From the NCBI RefSeq assembly GCF_031846345.1, contig NZ_JAVRHX010000002.1, positions 310,001 through 374,000 on the forward strand: a DNA stretch of 64,000 nt. Reading direction: 5' to 3'. The notes below the pieces were generated by a model that did not search any database, was not told the DNA's origin, and was given only the letters and a program-made list of their open reading frames with translations. Below are positions 16,699-26,113 of the stretch, piece by piece. The translations under genes were made by a program, and so were the position numbers. The first letter of the stretch is position 1. Every line of letters begins with the position of its first letter. This DNA is from Glaciecola petra (GTDB taxonomy: Bacteria; Pseudomonadota; Gammaproteobacteria; Enterobacterales; Alteromonadaceae).

Positions 16699-17859
16699 AT
16701 GTCAGTTCAAATTAAATGTCCTAGATTCATGCAAGTCGGCAAAAATGCACACCAACAAGTATGCAATATTATGATTGACATGGGCTGTAAAAAGCCGCTG
16801 ATTATTACTGATAAAACAATGGTCGAATTAGGTTATGTTAATCAAATAAAGCAACAATTCAACAACGATTTTAAACCTTTAGCAGTATTTGATGAAACTA
16901 TTCCAGAACCTACTGAAACATCAATTAAAGCGGCTGTTGAACTGGTAAAGCAAGGTCAATTTGATTGTTTAATTGCAATTGGTGGTGGCAGCCCAATTGA
17001 CAGCGCTAAAGCTATTTCAGTTCTTTCTGTATTTGGTGGCGAAATGCAAGACTACAAGTTCCCTCATATCCAAAAACAATCTGGTTTACCAATTATTGCC
17101 ATTCCAACAACTGCAGGGACTGGTTCTGAAGTCACAAAATTTACTATTATTACTGATCAAGATACTGACGAAAAAATGCTCTGTGCTGGACCAGCTTACG
17201 TGCCAGCCGCTGCGATAATTGATTACACACTTACTCTAAGCTTGCCTCCTCGTACTACTGCTGATACTGGTATTGATGCCTTAACCCATGCCATAGAAGC
17301 TTATGTCAGCAAAAAAGCGAACCCCTTTAGTGATAGTCAGGCACTTGCCGCGATGAAGCAACTGGCACCGAATTTGCGCACCGTTTTTACCCATGGCGAC
17401 AATGAAGCAGCCCGCGAGGCAATGATGCTGGGCTCCTGTTTAGCTGGGCTTGCTTTCTCAAGCGCGTCGGTGGCCCTTGTTCATGGGATGAGTCGCCCAA
17501 TTGGTGCTTTATTCCATGTGCCGCACGGCTTATCTAACGCGATGCTATTGCCTAGCGTTACTGAATTTTCAGTTTCAGCTGCTCCAAAACGATATGCAGA
17601 ATGTGCCAGAGCAATGGGTCTCGCTACAACAGAAACCCCTGATGAAACGGCAATAAAATTGCTCTTGTCTGAGCTTAAGGCCTTGAATCACGATTTACAT
17701 GTGCCGACACCAGAACAATACGGAATTGACAGGGCTAGTTTTTTTGAAAAATGTACTATTATGGCTGAGCAAGCTATTGAATCAGGCTCTCCTGGCAATA
17801 ATCCAAGAATCGCTAGCGTCGAACAAATGGTAGCTATTTATCGAAGACTATGGGAATAA
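16699..17859 (+). CDS. Iron-containing alcohol dehydrogenase
   Basis: A 386-residue, group III (Fe-dependent) NAD(P)-linked alcohol dehydrogenase, cytoplasmic. The nucleotide-binding motif GGGSPIDSAKAI lies at about residues 96-107. The metal ligands appear as Asp and His in TGIDALTHAIEAYVS, and two His in ALVHGMSRPIGALFHVPHGLSNAMLLP; PTTAGTGSEVT is also a family signature. Length matches YiaY/FucO-type enzymes, but the substrate cannot be assigned. A strong AAAGGAG box supports the start. It appears monocistronic; a 216-base gap follows. Confidence 0.95.
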   Translation: MSVQIKCPRFMQVGKNAHQQVCNIMIDMGCKKPLIITDKTMVELGYVNQIKQQFNNDFKPLAVFDETIPEPTETSIKAAVELVKQGQFDCLIAIGGGSPIDSAKAISVLSVFGGEMQDYKFPHIQKQSGLPIIAIPTTAGTGSEVTKFTIITDQDTDEKMLCAGPAYVPAAAIIDYTLTLSLPPRTTADTGIDALTHAIEAYVSKKANPFSDSQALAAMKQLAPNLRTVFTHGDNEAAREAMMLGSCLAGLAFSSASVALVHGMSRPIGALFHVPHGLSNAMLLPSVTEFSVSAAPKRYAECARAMGLATTETPDETAIKLLLSELKALNHDLHVPTPEQYGIDRASFFEKCTIMAEQAIESGSPGNNPRIASVEQMVAIYRRLWE

Positions 17860-18075
17860 CAAGCCAATAATCCAAGGTTTCTGACCCCTTGATTTGCTTA
17901 AACCAATAAAAATTTAGTGTCAGAGAATTTTACAATATCATTTGTAATGTTAATTGTGACTTCTTAACTTGCTGTTTTAATTAGTTAAATTATATGGCAC
18001 ATAATCTGCTTATAATATTCTCACCTGTATAAGACTCGCAGAGTCAATCACTTTAGTTTGATAGGATAATCTAGT

Positions 18076-18855
18076 ATGAAAAAGCCACATTTTCTTTGTA
18101 GTATAGTTGTCGTCGCTTCGCTAGCGCTAAGTTCTGCCGCACAAGCGGCTCACATTGATGTTTCAGGACTTATTCACCTGTGGAATGGCAATGGTAATGC
18201 AGATGACTCTATTGGAAGCGCGGATGGTTCGCTAGGAGTTTCTACCCAGTTTAGTCCAGGTGTTAACGGTCAAGCGTTTGATTTTGATGGTTCGCAAGAT
18301 TCAAACATAACACTACCCGTTGATATTAGCCCTTCGTCTTTGCCACAAATGACAATGGGTATGTACATTAATGTTCGAAGTATCCTCAATGATAGGGGAT
18401 GGGTTATTGGTCACGACAATGGTGGCTACGACCGTTCTTTGATTATAAGCGATACGCGCTTTGGTCAAGGATTAGCAGCAGGTGTTGGTTCTACTTATAC
18501 CTCGAGCTTATTTGACTTGGGTGATAACTTAGACAAGTGGTTTGGGATAGCCGTTTCATACGACCAACTTGCTTCTACTGCCACAGTTTATATCAACGAT
18601 CTTGAAGGTAATAGTTTTACTCAAACAGTAAACACAACACTTGGCAACGGTCAGCCTAATGCCTCTGTTGGCGGCTTGAATGCGTTTGCTGGTCATGGCG
18701 TTGATGCGCTGGTTGACGACGTATTCATTTACAATAGAGCGTTAAGTCAAAGTGAATTAGATATCGTTTTCACACCAGTGCCTTCTGTTCTGGCATTGTT
18801 CGGCCTAGCTTTTGCTGCGCTGATTAGATTAAGAAGCGTTAACGCTGTCTCATAA
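18076..18855 (+). CDS. LamG-domain protein with PEP-CTERM-like C-terminal anchor
   Basis: A 259-residue exported protein: signal peptide (residues about 1-24, ending AQAA), a LamG/concanavalin-A-like jellyroll (GLIHLWNGNGNADDSIGSADG, GQAFDFDGSQDSNITLP, ALVDDVFIYNRALSQSELD) and a C-terminal segment PVPSVLALFGLAFAALIRLRS. The tail has the PEP-CTERM layout of short motif, hydrophobic helix and basic end, with PVPS instead of PEPS. Such tails are cleaved by an exosortase; no exosortase gene is in this window. LamG domains bind glycans, which would fit the neighbouring GH16 enzyme, but the two are separately transcribed. A hairpin terminator follows. Confidence 0.85.
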   Translation: MKKPHFLCSIVVVASLALSSAAQAAHIDVSGLIHLWNGNGNADDSIGSADGSLGVSTQFSPGVNGQAFDFDGSQDSNITLPVDISPSSLPQMTMGMYINVRSILNDRGWVIGHDNGGYDRSLIISDTRFGQGLAAGVGSTYTSSLFDLGDNLDKWFGIAVSYDQLASTATVYINDLEGNSFTQTVNTTLGNGQPNASVGGLNAFAGHGVDALVDDVFIYNRALSQSELDIVFTPVPSVLALFGLAFAALIRLRSVNAVS

Positions 18856-18931
18856 CAGGCCAATAATCACCAACAAAAGTTTATATACCTGCTAATTACT
18901 TTGTTGTCTGTTATTTTGATATAAATGAAAC

Positions 18932-18964
18932 AAGGCTGAGCATTGATTGCTTAGCCTTTTTTGT
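18932..18964 (+). terminator. Rho-independent terminator of the LamG-protein gene
   Basis: AAGGCTGAGCA (18932-18942) pairs with TGCTTAGCCTT (18948-18958) with one mismatch and a 5-base loop, followed by a run of T. It is 76 bases after the stop. Confidence 0.85.
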
Positions 18965-19052
18965 ATTAGGATCTAACGCATGCTTAAGCGCCAAAAGCAA
19001 AGCGCAACTATGACTATATTGATACAATTACTTAACATTAAGGAGGTTATCA

Positions 19053-19430
19053 ATGCAAGAAAGGCGAGGCAGTTGTCATTGTAAGCAGGTAACATTTATA
19101 GTACACGCTGATGACAACCCAGAATGTGAAAATTGTAATTGCAGTGTGTGCAAAAAATCAGGCTTTCTTCATTTAATCGTGCCCAAAACGCAATTCCACT
19201 TATTGAGCGGTGAAGACAAGCTAAAAGAATACAACTTTGGTACTGGCGTCGCTCGTCATTATTTTTGCGAGAATTGCGGTATCAAACCGTTTTATATTCC
19301 AAGGTCAAATCCCCACGGCATTGACGTTAATATTAACTGCTTAGATGAACCACTTTCAAACGTTCATATTGTTGAATTTGACGGACAAAATTGGGAAGAA
19401 AATGCGCATAAATTGAGCCACAAAGCTTAG
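19053..19430 (+). CDS. GFA/CENP-V-family zinc protein
   Basis: A 125-residue protein of the glutathione-dependent formaldehyde-activating (GFA) family. The zinc-binding cysteines are present: SCHCKQV, CENCNCSVCKKSG and YFCENCGIKPFY. Most members have no proven substrate; the original GFA condenses formaldehyde with glutathione, although that activity has been questioned for many relatives. It is cytoplasmic, with no signal peptide. A strong AAGGAGG box 6 bases upstream fixes the start. It is flanked by terminator and palindrome, so it is probably transcribed alone. Confidence 0.92.
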   Translation: MQERRGSCHCKQVTFIVHADDNPECENCNCSVCKKSGFLHLIVPKTQFHLLSGEDKLKEYNFGTGVARHYFCENCGIKPFYIPRSNPHGIDVNINCLDEPLSNVHIVEFDGQNWEENAHKLSHKA

Positions 19431-19443
19431 TTAAGTTAATCTA

Positions 19444-19458
19444 ATCCGTTTAACGGAT
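19444..19458. promoter_or_regulatory. 15-bp perfect palindrome between GFA and GH16 genes
   Basis: ATCCGTT-T-AACGGAT is a perfect inverted repeat 14 bases after the GFA stop and about 140 bases before the GH16 ATG. It could be a weak terminator (GCTATATTTTC follows) or an operator for the glucanase; the sequence does not decide. Confidence 0.4.
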
Positions 19459-19599
19459 GCTATATTTTCTTCGACATTTCTAGTTGTTCGTTTCCTATTT
19501 GTCTTGCTCATAATCCATTACATCGTATTAACCTTTCTTTAACGAAGACCATGTGGAACAATCCAAAATGACCAAAAGTAACCAGAAACGAGAAAAAAA

Positions 19600-22500
19600 A
19601 TGATAAATCGCACACATTTATTCTTGCGTATCTTACTACTAAGCTTCACGGGAGCATTTATTGTATCCTGTGGCGGTGACGTAGGTGAGACGAAGGACCC
19701 CGTTGAGACTGAAGCGTTTTTTCCAGCCCCTACTGAAGAGTGGGCGTTAGTATGGAGTGACGAGTTTGATGGTGACGCCCTTAACACTAGTAATTGGAAT
19801 TACGACTTAGGCGATGGTTCTGATCGTGGGTTGGAGCGTTGGGGTAACAACGAACAACAATACTACACTGATCAAAACACAACTGTTTCAGACGGCACGC
19901 TTAAAATTACCGCTCGTGCAGAATCAGTCGCTGAAGGTTTCCCGTACACTTCAGCAAGGATCACCACACTAAACAAGCTCGATATCAAGTATGGTCGTGT
20001 AGAAGCATCAATAAAGACGACAACTGGTCAAGGCCTGTGGGGTGCGTTTTGGATGTTGTCTAGTGATTCTCCTTATGGAGAAGACGGATGGGCAGCGACT
20101 GGTGAAATAGACATCATGGAATCTGCTAACCCAGGCGTAGCGGATACTGAGTTTCTTGGTTCAACCATTTTCCACGGTTTCCCTTGGCCACTGCAGCAGA
20201 GCCTGTCTACACAAATGCCTACTGAGATCGATGCTTCTGAGTTCAACGAATATGCGGTTGAGTGGGAACAAAACGAAATCCGTTTTTTCGTAAACGATGT
20301 TCATTTTAGAACCATCACCTCAGATAGTTATTATTCGTACTACTATGACGAGAACGCGCAGCAGTATCAACTTGCAGTTGATGGCGCACCGTTTGACACT
20401 GAGTTCCATCTAATTCTCAACATGGCAGTTGGTGGCAATTTAACAGGCAACTTGGTTGAAGATTCTAGCTTGCCAGGTGAATTAGAGGTGGACTATGTCC
20501 GCGTTTATCAATGTTCATATGACAGACCAGACGGGAAAGGCTGTAATTCAAATGTTAACCCTGATTTAGAAACACCTGACCTGATTCGTCCTGGAACTGA
20601 ATCGTTTGACATTTATATTGACGAAGCAGCAACCTATACATGGACAATCGTTGGTGAAACTTACGTTCGTCCATTAGCCTTGAATTCTTTCTTTGATAAT
20701 GGAGGCGCATTAAGTTTTGCGGAAGTTGCTGCAGATGATCGTGGTAACGTGATTGAAGTTACAACTACTGGTGGCGGTAATATTTCAATCAACCCGACTG
20801 ATGGCGACCCAATTGAACTGTTCGGCATGGGCAATAACCCAAGTTTCCGTGAGCTACACGCTGGTGAATTACGTTTCGACATATATGTGCGAAGTGCTGA
20901 TGCGGGTAGTGAATTCCTTGTGAAAATGGACAGTGGTTTTCCTGCGCTTGGTCAAGTAGCTCTCGCTACAGACAACTTACCAAGAGATACATGGACGACA
21001 GTAAGCGTTAAGGTAAACGATTTACTTGCCTTCCGCGGTGATAATTTCAATCCGCTAGACACTGATAATATTCAGAGTATTTTTGTGTTCGAACCCACTG
21101 GTGCAGCGGACGTGTTAATTGATAATATAACCTTATCTTGTGGTAGCCCAGGCACTTGCGGTATTGTTCCTCCGGTACCACCAAGACCACCTATTGAAGG
21201 TCCATTCTCGATGGCTGGTATTTGGCAAATGGCACCCGAAGCCGGCTCATTGGGTGTTGGTCCAGTAGAAGGTGATATCACTTGGTTTGCGATTGATGAT
21301 CAAGGCGTTTCTGACCGCGATTGTTTCTTCGACGATACCTATGTATTCAACGAAGACGGCTCATTCGAAAATGTGTTAGGCGATGATACTTGGATTGAAC
21401 AATGGCAAAGTGGTAATGCTGAAGCGTGTGGCGTGCCTGTTTCACCTCACGATGGTTTAGCTCCAGGCACTTGGAGTTATGATGCAGACGCAGGTGAATT
21501 AGTTATTGACGGGTTTGGTTCTTATGTTGGTATCCCTAAAGCCGTAAATGCGGGCGAGTTACCTAACGTACCTACTCCGCCAAACGTAACCTACAGAATT
21601 CAAGAAGTCGGCAACGACAGAATGATCGTGACTATCGAATCTGGTGCTGGGGTATGGTGGCAGTCAACTCTAGTTAAGCTTGAAAGCTTCGGCGACCCTG
21701 GTGTTGTGCCAGAGCGTACCTTTGCCGGAACATGGCAAGTTGAACCACTAGCAGGATCGTTAGGTGTTGGCCCTGCACGCGGCGATATTTCGTGGTGGTC
21801 AATTGATGACGCAGGTGTTACAACTAGAGCATGTTTCTACGATGACGAATATACCTTCGACCGCGATGGTACATTCGATAACGTCTTAGGTGATGATACT
21901 TGGCTAGAAGCTTGGCAAGGCGTAACTGGTGAAGAATGTGGTGCGCCAGTTGCTCCGCACGATGGTGCAGGTGATTACACATGGACTTACACTGAAGCAA
22001 CTGATGATGAAGGTTCGTTAGTGATAGATGGTCTAGGCGGCTACATGGGTATACCAAAAGTCATTAACGGCGCTGAATTACCAAACGCATCTGTTCCACC
22101 TAATGTCACCTATGAAGTGATTTGGGAAAACGACAATACAGTAATCTTAGATATTGAAGTAGCTGACGGTGGCTGGTGGAGATTCAGAATGGTGAAAACT
22201 GTTCAACCACCTCCTCTAGAGGGTGGCGGCGGTGATGCGTCTCCTGTAGTGGGTACTTGGAATGTAGCTTCTGAAGTCGCATCGCTAGGTGTAGGCCCAG
22301 CAAGAGGTGATGTTGGTTGGTGGTCTATCGATGAAGCTGGTTTAACAGCAAGAGCTTGTTTCTTTGATGATGACTATATCTTTATGGCAGACGGTACGTT
22401 CGATAACGAGTTGGGCGCTGACACATGGCTAGAAACATGGCAAGGTGTTGCTGAAGATTCATGTGGTGCTCCAGTCGCTCCGCATGATGGCGCAAGCGAA

Positions 22501-22734
22501 TATACCTGGGACCTTGATATGGAAAATGGAATACTTACCATAAACGGTCTGGGTGGTTTCCTTGGCATAGCCAAAGCAGTTAATGATGGTGAATTAGGTA
22601 ATCCTGACAATCCTGGTACTGCAACTGGCTCTACTGTCTACATGGTTGAGTTCTCTGACAATGACACTAGAATGGTAGTCGACATTGAGTCAGGAACCAA
22701 CGTTTGGTGGCGCTTTGTAATGGAAAAGCAATAA
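19600..22734 (+). CDS. GH16 beta-glucanase lipoprotein with three C-terminal repeat domains
   Basis: A 1044-residue secreted endoglycosidase, probably laminarinase-like. The lipobox is VSCG (Cys about 24). The GH16 domain spans about 45-305, with the catalytic motif EIDIME in GAFWMLSSDSPYGEDGWAATGEIDIMESAN. Residues about 325-515 look like a beta-sandwich binding module. The rest consists of three related domains of about 150-165 residues starting near 532, 704 and 881, each with G-W/I-W/T-Q/N, SLGVGP, W-x-x-DD/DEAG, CFxDDxYxFxxDGTF, LGxDTWxExWQ and CGxPVxPHDG. I do not recognise this domain; its aromatic and acidic residues suggest glycan binding. A strong terminator follows. Confidence 0.93.
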   Translation: MINRTHLFLRILLLSFTGAFIVSCGGDVGETKDPVETEAFFPAPTEEWALVWSDEFDGDALNTSNWNYDLGDGSDRGLERWGNNEQQYYTDQNTTVSDGTLKITARAESVAEGFPYTSARITTLNKLDIKYGRVEASIKTTTGQGLWGAFWMLSSDSPYGEDGWAATGEIDIMESANPGVADTEFLGSTIFHGFPWPLQQSLSTQMPTEIDASEFNEYAVEWEQNEIRFFVNDVHFRTITSDSYYSYYYDENAQQYQLAVDGAPFDTEFHLILNMAVGGNLTGNLVEDSSLPGELEVDYVRVYQCSYDRPDGKGCNSNVNPDLETPDLIRPGTESFDIYIDEAATYTWTIVGETYVRPLALNSFFDNGGALSFAEVAADDRGNVIEVTTTGGGNISINPTDGDPIELFGMGNNPSFRELHAGELRFDIYVRSADAGSEFLVKMDSGFPALGQVALATDNLPRDTWTTVSVKVNDLLAFRGDNFNPLDTDNIQSIFVFEPTGAADVLIDNITLSCGSPGTCGIVPPVPPRPPIEGPFSMAGIWQMAPEAGSLGVGPVEGDITWFAIDDQGVSDRDCFFDDTYVFNEDGSFENVLGDDTWIEQWQSGNAEACGVPVSPHDGLAPGTWSYDADAGELVIDGFGSYVGIPKAVNAGELPNVPTPPNVTYRIQEVGNDRMIVTIESGAGVWWQSTLVKLESFGDPGVVPERTFAGTWQVEPLAGSLGVGPARGDISWWSIDDAGVTTRACFYDDEYTFDRDGTFDNVLGDDTWLEAWQGVTGEECGAPVAPHDGAGDYTWTYTEATDDEGSLVIDGLGGYMGIPKVINGAELPNASVPPNVTYEVIWENDNTVILDIEVADGGWWRFRMVKTVQPPPLEGGGGDASPVVGTWNVASEVASLGVGPARGDVGWWSIDEAGLTARACFFDDDYIFMADGTFDNELGADTWLETWQGVAEDSCGAPVAPHDGASEYTWDLDMENGILTINGLGGFLGIAKAVNDGELGNPDNPGTATGSTVYMVEFSDNDTRMVVDIESGTNVWWRFVMEKQ

Positions 22735-22756
22735 GTCCTTAGCCAACAAAAGAAGT

Positions 22757-22793
22757 AAAAAAAGGTGCTGTTCTTAGAACAGCACCTTTTTCT
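22757..22793 (+). terminator. Rho-independent terminator after the GH16 gene
   Basis: GGTGCTGTTC (22764-22773) and GAACAGCACC (22777-22786) form a 10-bp perfect stem with a 3-base loop, A-run before and T-run after, 30 bases past the stop. The A-run also allows function on the other strand. Confidence 0.93.
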
Positions 22794-22804
22794 TTGTAGC
22801 GTTT

Positions 22805-22853
22805 AAAAAAGGGTCAGTGTTAATTAGTTACTAATTGACACTGACCCTTTTTT
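22805..22853. terminator. Bidirectional terminator between convergent genes
   Basis: AAAAAAGGGTCAGTGT (22805-22820) pairs with ACACTGACCCTTTTTT (22838-22853), extended by AATTA/TAATT across one T/G position and a 5-base loop. With A and T runs at both ends it can stop transcription from both sides, matching the convergent GH16 and halogenase genes. Confidence 0.88.
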
Positions 22854-22859
22854 CACTTT

Positions 22860-24371
22860 TTACCCGCTATAGCGCTGAATAAACTGTTGAACGTATTGAG
22901 AATGCATAGGGATGTTTGATAACTGTTTTTGTACGTTTGTCTCTTGTTGGCGCATAAACATATTCAAGTCGCGGTCGCTCATCATATCTACAATTGGGTG
23001 ATATTGTTTGGGTGTTAAGCCTTGTCCCATCATTACCTGTACCCAAGAATTCTCGGCAAACAAGTCGTCTTGTTCTTCGATGATTGTGCCATTTCTTTCA
23101 AATAGGTCTAACATTTGTTGTAAACGGTCGGACACTTTCATTTCTCGTAAATAACACCAAAATTCGTGGTCATCACGTTGCTGCAAATGATAATGAAGCA
23201 CTATAAAATCGCGTATAGTCTCTGTTTCAGCGGTCATTTGTTGATTAAAACGATTAACAAGATTTTTATCAATACCTTCGGTAGGGAATAAACTGATTAA
23301 CCAAATAATGGATTGTTGTATCAAATGAATGCTCGTGGACTCTAAGGGTTCGATAAAGCCACTGGATAAGCCAACAGACACACAGTTTTTATGCCAAAAC
23401 TCTTTTCTTTGCCCGGTGGTAAATTTAATTAAACGTGGGTCGGTAATGGGTTGACCATCTATCCCTTTTAATAGGTCATCAAGGGCGCTTTGTTCACTTT
23501 TAAAATTAGTAGAGAAAACTACGCCGTTGCCTACTCTATGTTGTAGTGGAATTTGCCAGCGCCACCCTGCATCTAGCGCAATCGAACGAGTAAAAGGCAC
23601 CGCAGGACGATGAGATTCGGTCTGAACCGCATATGCTGCGTTGGCTGGGAGCATATCGCTCCAATCGTCATAAGGGACTTTTAATGCCTCCCCTAAAAGT
23701 AAGGATTTGAAACCAGTACAATCAATAAATAAGTCACCCTGAATGACTTTCCCTGATTTAAGTGATATCGATTTGATATGGCCTGATGTTGCATCAAGAT
23801 TGACCCTATCTATTTTTCCTTCGGCTCGCGTGACACCGTGTTTTTCTGCTATACCTCGTAAAAATTGCCCGTATTTAGCCGAATCCAAATGATAAGCATA
23901 ATTTAAGTTTGGTTCTTGCAAATGAGCAAACTTTCCTTTTTCAGCAGCTAAAGTCTCTAGACTATAACGTGAAAAATCCCCTGCCATCTTTTGCGCTTTA
24001 GCACGTGTCCAAAAATGATGGAATCCTGCTGCCCAACATGACAGTCCTGTTTTGCCAAAGGAGTGAAAATATTTATGATTTAACTGTGTCCAGTTTTCAA
24101 ACATGATACCTAGTTTGTAGGTAGCATTAGTGGCCTTTAAAAAATCAGCCTCGTGGATTTTTAATAATTTATGAATGGTCAGTAACGAAGGCACAGTTGC
24201 TTCACCCACGCCAACAGTAGGTATGTCGTCAGATTCGATCAAGGTGATATCTAAACGTTTACCAATAGTAGCGGCAATAGTAGCTGCTGCCATCCAACCT
24301 GCAGTTCCACCGCCGGCAATAACAACTTTGTTAACTATATTCTCTTGGGTCATAGTATTTTTATTCACCAT
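22860..24371 (-). CDS. Flavin-dependent tryptophan-halogenase-family protein
   Basis: A 503-residue FADH2-dependent halogenase-family enzyme. The FAD motif GGGTAGWMAA opens the chain, followed by VGVGEATVP; WRWQIPL is the family's WxWxIP motif, the Lys in TYKLGIMFENW aligns with the catalytic Lys of PrnA, and Glu in SSGFIEPLESTSI matches the catalytic Glu region. Such enzymes use a separate flavin reductase, not seen here. Members of SapC/TonB-receptor clusters have mostly unknown substrates; some relatives halogenate free indoles. It is the last gene of a leftward run, 3 bases after the cupin gene's stop. The start is either ATG 24371 or an internal ATG 18 bases on; neither has a good ribosome site. 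Confidence 0.93.
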   Translation of the reverse strand: MVNKNTMTQENIVNKVVIAGGGTAGWMAAATIAATIGKRLDITLIESDDIPTVGVGEATVPSLLTIHKLLKIHEADFLKATNATYKLGIMFENWTQLNHKYFHSFGKTGLSCWAAGFHHFWTRAKAQKMAGDFSRYSLETLAAEKGKFAHLQEPNLNYAYHLDSAKYGQFLRGIAEKHGVTRAEGKIDRVNLDATSGHIKSISLKSGKVIQGDLFIDCTGFKSLLLGEALKVPYDDWSDMLPANAAYAVQTESHRPAVPFTRSIALDAGWRWQIPLQHRVGNGVVFSTNFKSEQSALDDLLKGIDGQPITDPRLIKFTTGQRKEFWHKNCVSVGLSSGFIEPLESTSIHLIQQSIIWLISLFPTEGIDKNLVNRFNQQMTAETETIRDFIVLHYHLQQRDDHEFWCYLREMKVSDRLQQMLDLFERNGTIIEEQDDLFAENSWVQVMMGQGLTPKQYHPIVDMMSDRDLNMFMRQQETNVQKQLSNIPMHSQYVQQFIQRYSG

Positions 24372-24374
24372 CGG

Positions 24375-25382
24375 CTATTTTAAATTATTGAGAAGTTTCG
24401 CTCGTAATTTTCGAGCGGTGGTTTCATCCATTTTGCTTTGTAATGCTTTTGTTTTTTGTGGCAAATGGTCATACATTTCATCGGATGACTCAAATACGTA
24501 GTGATTAAAAATGTTTTGCCATGCCTTGCGTTGCTGTTTAGGCAGTTGCCGAATACTTAATATCGCATGTAATAAGGCGTTATTTGGCACGCCTAAATAG
24601 GCTGGCGTATTGCGCCACCAATAGTTAACTAAGCCATTTAATGTACTTAAACTCTCTACTGCGTGCCACCACATACTTGGAATAAAAATAGCGTCTCCTG
24701 GCTGTAAAAGCGCTGTTTTAGACGCGTGTAAAGCCTCTGCAAATTTTGGATACTTTTCAAAATCAGTTTGCTTTAAGTCAACCATACTGATGGCTTGGCC
24801 TGCTGGTGTGAAATCTAGTGGGCCAACATATAAATTTTCAAGTTGTTCAGGCGGAAACAAAGTGAAATGTCTTTCACCAATCACACAACAGGCTAAATTG
24901 TCAGGAAAATCAAAATGCGGTGCAACTATGGAGCGATTGCCTAGCCAGATACTTTTACGCACAGAATCGTTGATTATTTCTATATGATTTGCATTCAACA
25001 AACCCGGTAGATGCTTATTTATTTCTAAGGAACCAATATAGAACATTGGTGGCTCGGGTTGATCGTTAAATTCAACTAACTTATTTAGTGCATCATCTAA
25101 ATATACTTCCGATTGTACAAAATTAAAACCGTCCACATTTTCATTATAAAAAATACGGCCATTGGCCTCGGACTTTGCTAAAAACGCGCTGACGGGTGCA
25201 CCGTTGTAATTCTCAACAAGATAGTTGACTACGCTCTGATTTGATTCTATTGAACGTTTTACTAGGGGCCAGTGTGATACTAGACCTCTAAGAACTAGAG
25301 GCTGTTCGAGCGCATAAAAATTGTCGGGAAGCACTCCCGATGAACAGTCTATCTCTTTAATCAGTTCTCCATAATCAGTCAC
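24375..25382 (-). CDS. JmjC-like cupin (cupin_8) protein
   Basis: A 335-residue protein of the cupin_8/JmjC superfamily. The Fe(II) ligands are visible as HxD in APHFDFPDNLACCV and the distal His in FIPSMWWHAVESL; PGDAIFIP is the typical strand ahead of the latter. Family members hydroxylate protein or small-molecule substrates using 2-oxoglutarate. It lies between SapC and halogenase genes with gaps of 14 and 3 bases, a recurrent order in marine bacteria. The biochemical link between a cupin hydroxylase and a halogenase is inferred only from this context. Confidence 0.88.
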   Translation of the reverse strand: MTDYGELIKEIDCSSGVLPDNFYALEQPLVLRGLVSHWPLVKRSIESNQSVVNYLVENYNGAPVSAFLAKSEANGRIFYNENVDGFNFVQSEVYLDDALNKLVEFNDQPEPPMFYIGSLEINKHLPGLLNANHIEIINDSVRKSIWLGNRSIVAPHFDFPDNLACCVIGERHFTLFPPEQLENLYVGPLDFTPAGQAISMVDLKQTDFEKYPKFAEALHASKTALLQPGDAIFIPSMWWHAVESLSTLNGLVNYWWRNTPAYLGVPNNALLHAILSIRQLPKQQRKAWQNIFNHYVFESSDEMYDHLPQKTKALQSKMDETTARKLRAKLLNNLK

Positions 25383-25396
25383 GGTTTAACCGCCTT

Positions 25397-26113
25397 TTAG
25401 CCCAAGTGTGTATTTCGAATATCTACCAAATTCCCGAGGTTAGACATGGAAGCAATGATGTTCGTAATCGGCAACAACAACTTTTGATCGTTTAAGTCTT
25501 TTAAGGCTTCGGCAGATAAGCTTTCAAACTTGTCTTCTGCGACTGTGCTAAAACCGACTAATTCATAGTTGCTACCATCTTTTAAGGTGATAGCGATGGT
25601 ACTTTCTTCTAACAATTCATATTTTACAAGTGCCTCAATCAATAGAGCATTTTGTTGATGCCCAGTATCAATTGACTCTAACATTTTTACGACTTGGTCG
25701 AGATAGGGCGTATAACCACCATGGTCATTGAATACGCGCTCCCCAATTTCTTTGTTCACACGAGGATGCAAAGGGTTAAAGGTAATGACTTGTTGTTTTT
25801 CAGATTGTCCTTTGACTTGCTGAAAACCAATAGAAAAGGGCTGTCGTTGGACCATAATAGGTATATAGCGAGCATTCCATCCATTATCTAAAAAAAGGTT
25901 CTCGCCTTCTTCAAAACCAAATAGTGCAATTGGAAAAATGGTATTGTTGTCTTTGTCTTGGTAAATCAGTATGGGGTAATGTGACAAGACAAGCCTAAAC
26001 TCGAATGGATAGGTCATACAAAACATGACATCGTCACCATACTCTGGCGTTCGGTCGAGTTTAATTCGTAGGTCAGCATGTTCTACATTATTCAGCATTT
26101 CAAAATTTGACAT
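25397..26113 (-). CDS. SapC-family protein
   Basis: A 238-residue protein with the SapC hallmarks: N-terminal MCMTYPFEFRLVLSHYPILI-like block (EFRLVLSHYPILIYQD), ALFGFEEGENLFLD, and the C-terminal DLNDQKLLLPITNIIASMSNLGNLV. SapC was named from the Campylobacter S-layer locus, but members beside TonB receptors and tryptophan halogenases are common and uncharacterised. No signal peptide is seen, so it is probably cytoplasmic. It shares one base with the upstream halogenase stop region (26113), so coupling is likely. Confidence 0.9.
   Translation of the reverse strand: MSNFEMLNNVEHADLRIKLDRTPEYGDDVMFCMTYPFEFRLVLSHYPILIYQDKDNNTIFPIALFGFEEGENLFLDNGWNARYIPIMVQRQPFSIGFQQVKGQSEKQQVITFNPLHPRVNKEIGERVFNDHGGYTPYLDQVVKMLESIDTGHQQNALLIEALVKYELLEESTIAITLKDGSNYELVGFSTVAEDKFESLSAEALKDLNDQKLLLPITNIIASMSNLGNLVDIRNTHLG

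Noticed and set aside
16499..16699. Leftward 66-codon frame upstream of the alcohol dehydrogenase
   Set aside because: No ribosome site or recognisable family; overlaps the expected promoter region.
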